From Methanobacteriota archaeon (lineage in GTDB: Archaea; Thermoplasmatota; Thermoplasmata; RBG-16-68-12), in assembly GCA_005878515.1 (NCBI GenBank), contig VBLZ01000210.1:1-5607 (forward strand): a DNA stretch of 5,607 bases. The letters are read 5' to 3'. Positions within the stretch are counted from its first letter, which is position 1; each line of letters starts with the position of its first letter. Position numbers and translations under genes: made by a program. The notes below the pieces were generated by a model that did no database searches, was not told the origin of the DNA, and saw only the letters and a list, made by a program, of their open reading frames with translations. Of the stretch, positions 5,164 through 5,607 are shown piece by piece.

Positions 5164-5607
5164 ATGGAGCCCTGGGACGTCACGATCGTCGGTGGCGGGA
5201 TCCTCGGGACCTCGTTTGCATACTGGCTCGCGAACCGTTACGATGGCCGGATCGCGGTGATCGAGAAGGAACCCCAGGTCGCCGCGCATACCTCGCGGCG
5301 GAACACCGGCGTCATCCATCGGCCGTTCTACCTCGACCCCGTGGGGCGACGGGTCTTCGCGCGATCTTCCCAGGCCGCCTACGGAATGTGGAAGGCGTTC
5401 GCGGCGCAACGCGGATTACCGTGGTTGCCCGTCGGAACATTCGAGGTCGCGACCCGTCCCGAGCAGCTCTCCCATCTCGAGAAGTACCGGACCTGGGGCC
5501 TCGCGAACGGGATGGGCGACGACGAACTCGCATTGCTGACCGCCGAGGATGTGCGGCGGCTCGAACCGAACGTACGCTGCTACGGGGCCATCTGGTCGAA
5601 GACGGAC
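5164..5607 (+). CDS. FAD-dependent oxidoreductase, L-2-hydroxyglutarate oxidase-like (3' end cut by window edge)
   Basis: The 148 codons present run open to the window end; the family is about 370-430 residues, so roughly the first third is seen. The N-terminus is a textbook DAO-family dinucleotide site: GGGILG at 10-15 after a hydrophobic strand, and E34 ending the second strand (VIEKE) to hold the FAD ribose. The segment at 42-56, H-T-S-R-R-N-T-G-V-I-H followed by R-P-F-Y, matches the H-x-T-G-x-N-S-G-V-I-H segment of L-2-hydroxyglutarate oxidase (LhgO/L2HGDH), which oxidises L-2-hydroxyglutarate to 2-oxoglutarate. Here Gly-45 is Arg, Ser-48 is Thr, and the usual Ala-Gly after the His is Arg-Pro. 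The substrate may therefore differ; glycerol-3-phosphate or other 2-hydroxyacid oxidases of the DAO family are alternatives. A start at 5164 leaves only four residues before the FAD strand, which is normal. It lies 67 bases after the M29-like gene, with its own TATA-like box. Confidence 0.85.
   Translation, partial: MEPWDVTIVGGGILGTSFAYWLANRYDGRIAVIEKEPQVAAHTSRRNTGVIHRPFYLDPVGRRVFARSSQAAYGMWKAFAAQRGLPWLPVGTFEVATRPEQLSHLEKYRTWGLANGMGDDELALLTAEDVRRLEPNVRCYGAIWSKTD

Noticed and set aside
3741..5183. 480-codon minus-strand reading frame opposite the M29-like gene
   Set aside because: Its composition is rich in Arg, Pro and Gly with no recognisable motif. It extends into the 3' end of the small gene and into intergenic DNA. 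The plus-strand protein has family-like conserved segments, so this frame is explained by GC-rich codon positions.

Overview
This is a GC-rich, gene-dense window that I read as archaeal chromosome, probably from a mesophilic to moderately thermophilic euryarchaeal or Thermoplasmatota-like lineage. The lineage is inference. The domain assignment rests on isolated AT-rich TATA-like boxes in otherwise GC-rich intergenic gaps. Several lie about 25-31 bases upstream of ATG codons, as expected for leaderless archaeal genes. Other genes instead carry Shine-Dalgarno (SD) sequences matching the archaeal 16S tail (GGAGG). No RNA gene, insertion sequence, CRISPR array or phage gene is visible, and no gene-free stretch exceeds about 140 bases.

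Layout. Bases 1-744 (minus strand) encode a short-chain dehydrogenase/reductase (SDR) whose C-terminus runs off the left edge. A 136-base divergent intergenic region follows. All remaining genes are on the plus strand: an AlkD-like DNA alkylation repair protein (881-1636); an unrecognised Trp-rich protein of 163 residues with a strong SD (1709-2200); an Ldh2-type malate/L-lactate dehydrogenase family oxidoreductase behind a clear TATA box (2282-3364); an unrecognised small beta-rich protein (3485-3892); a divergent homologue of the M29 aminopeptidase family (3999-5096); and the first 148 codons of a DAO-type FAD-dependent oxidoreductase resembling L-2-hydroxyglutarate oxidase (5164 to the right edge).

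How the genes relate. The gaps are 67-136 bases and most genes have their own promoter-like signal. The window therefore looks like a series of individually transcribed housekeeping and metabolic genes, not one operon or a defence or mobile island. Two proteins (Ldh2-like and LhgO-like) belong to families acting on 2-hydroxy acids, but other genes separate them and a shared pathway is only a suggestion. The most notable observation is that the M29-like protein aligns with the family's conserved segments yet appears to have lost the metal-binding Glu/His/Asp residues. I do not see convincing evidence of a novel multi-gene system here.
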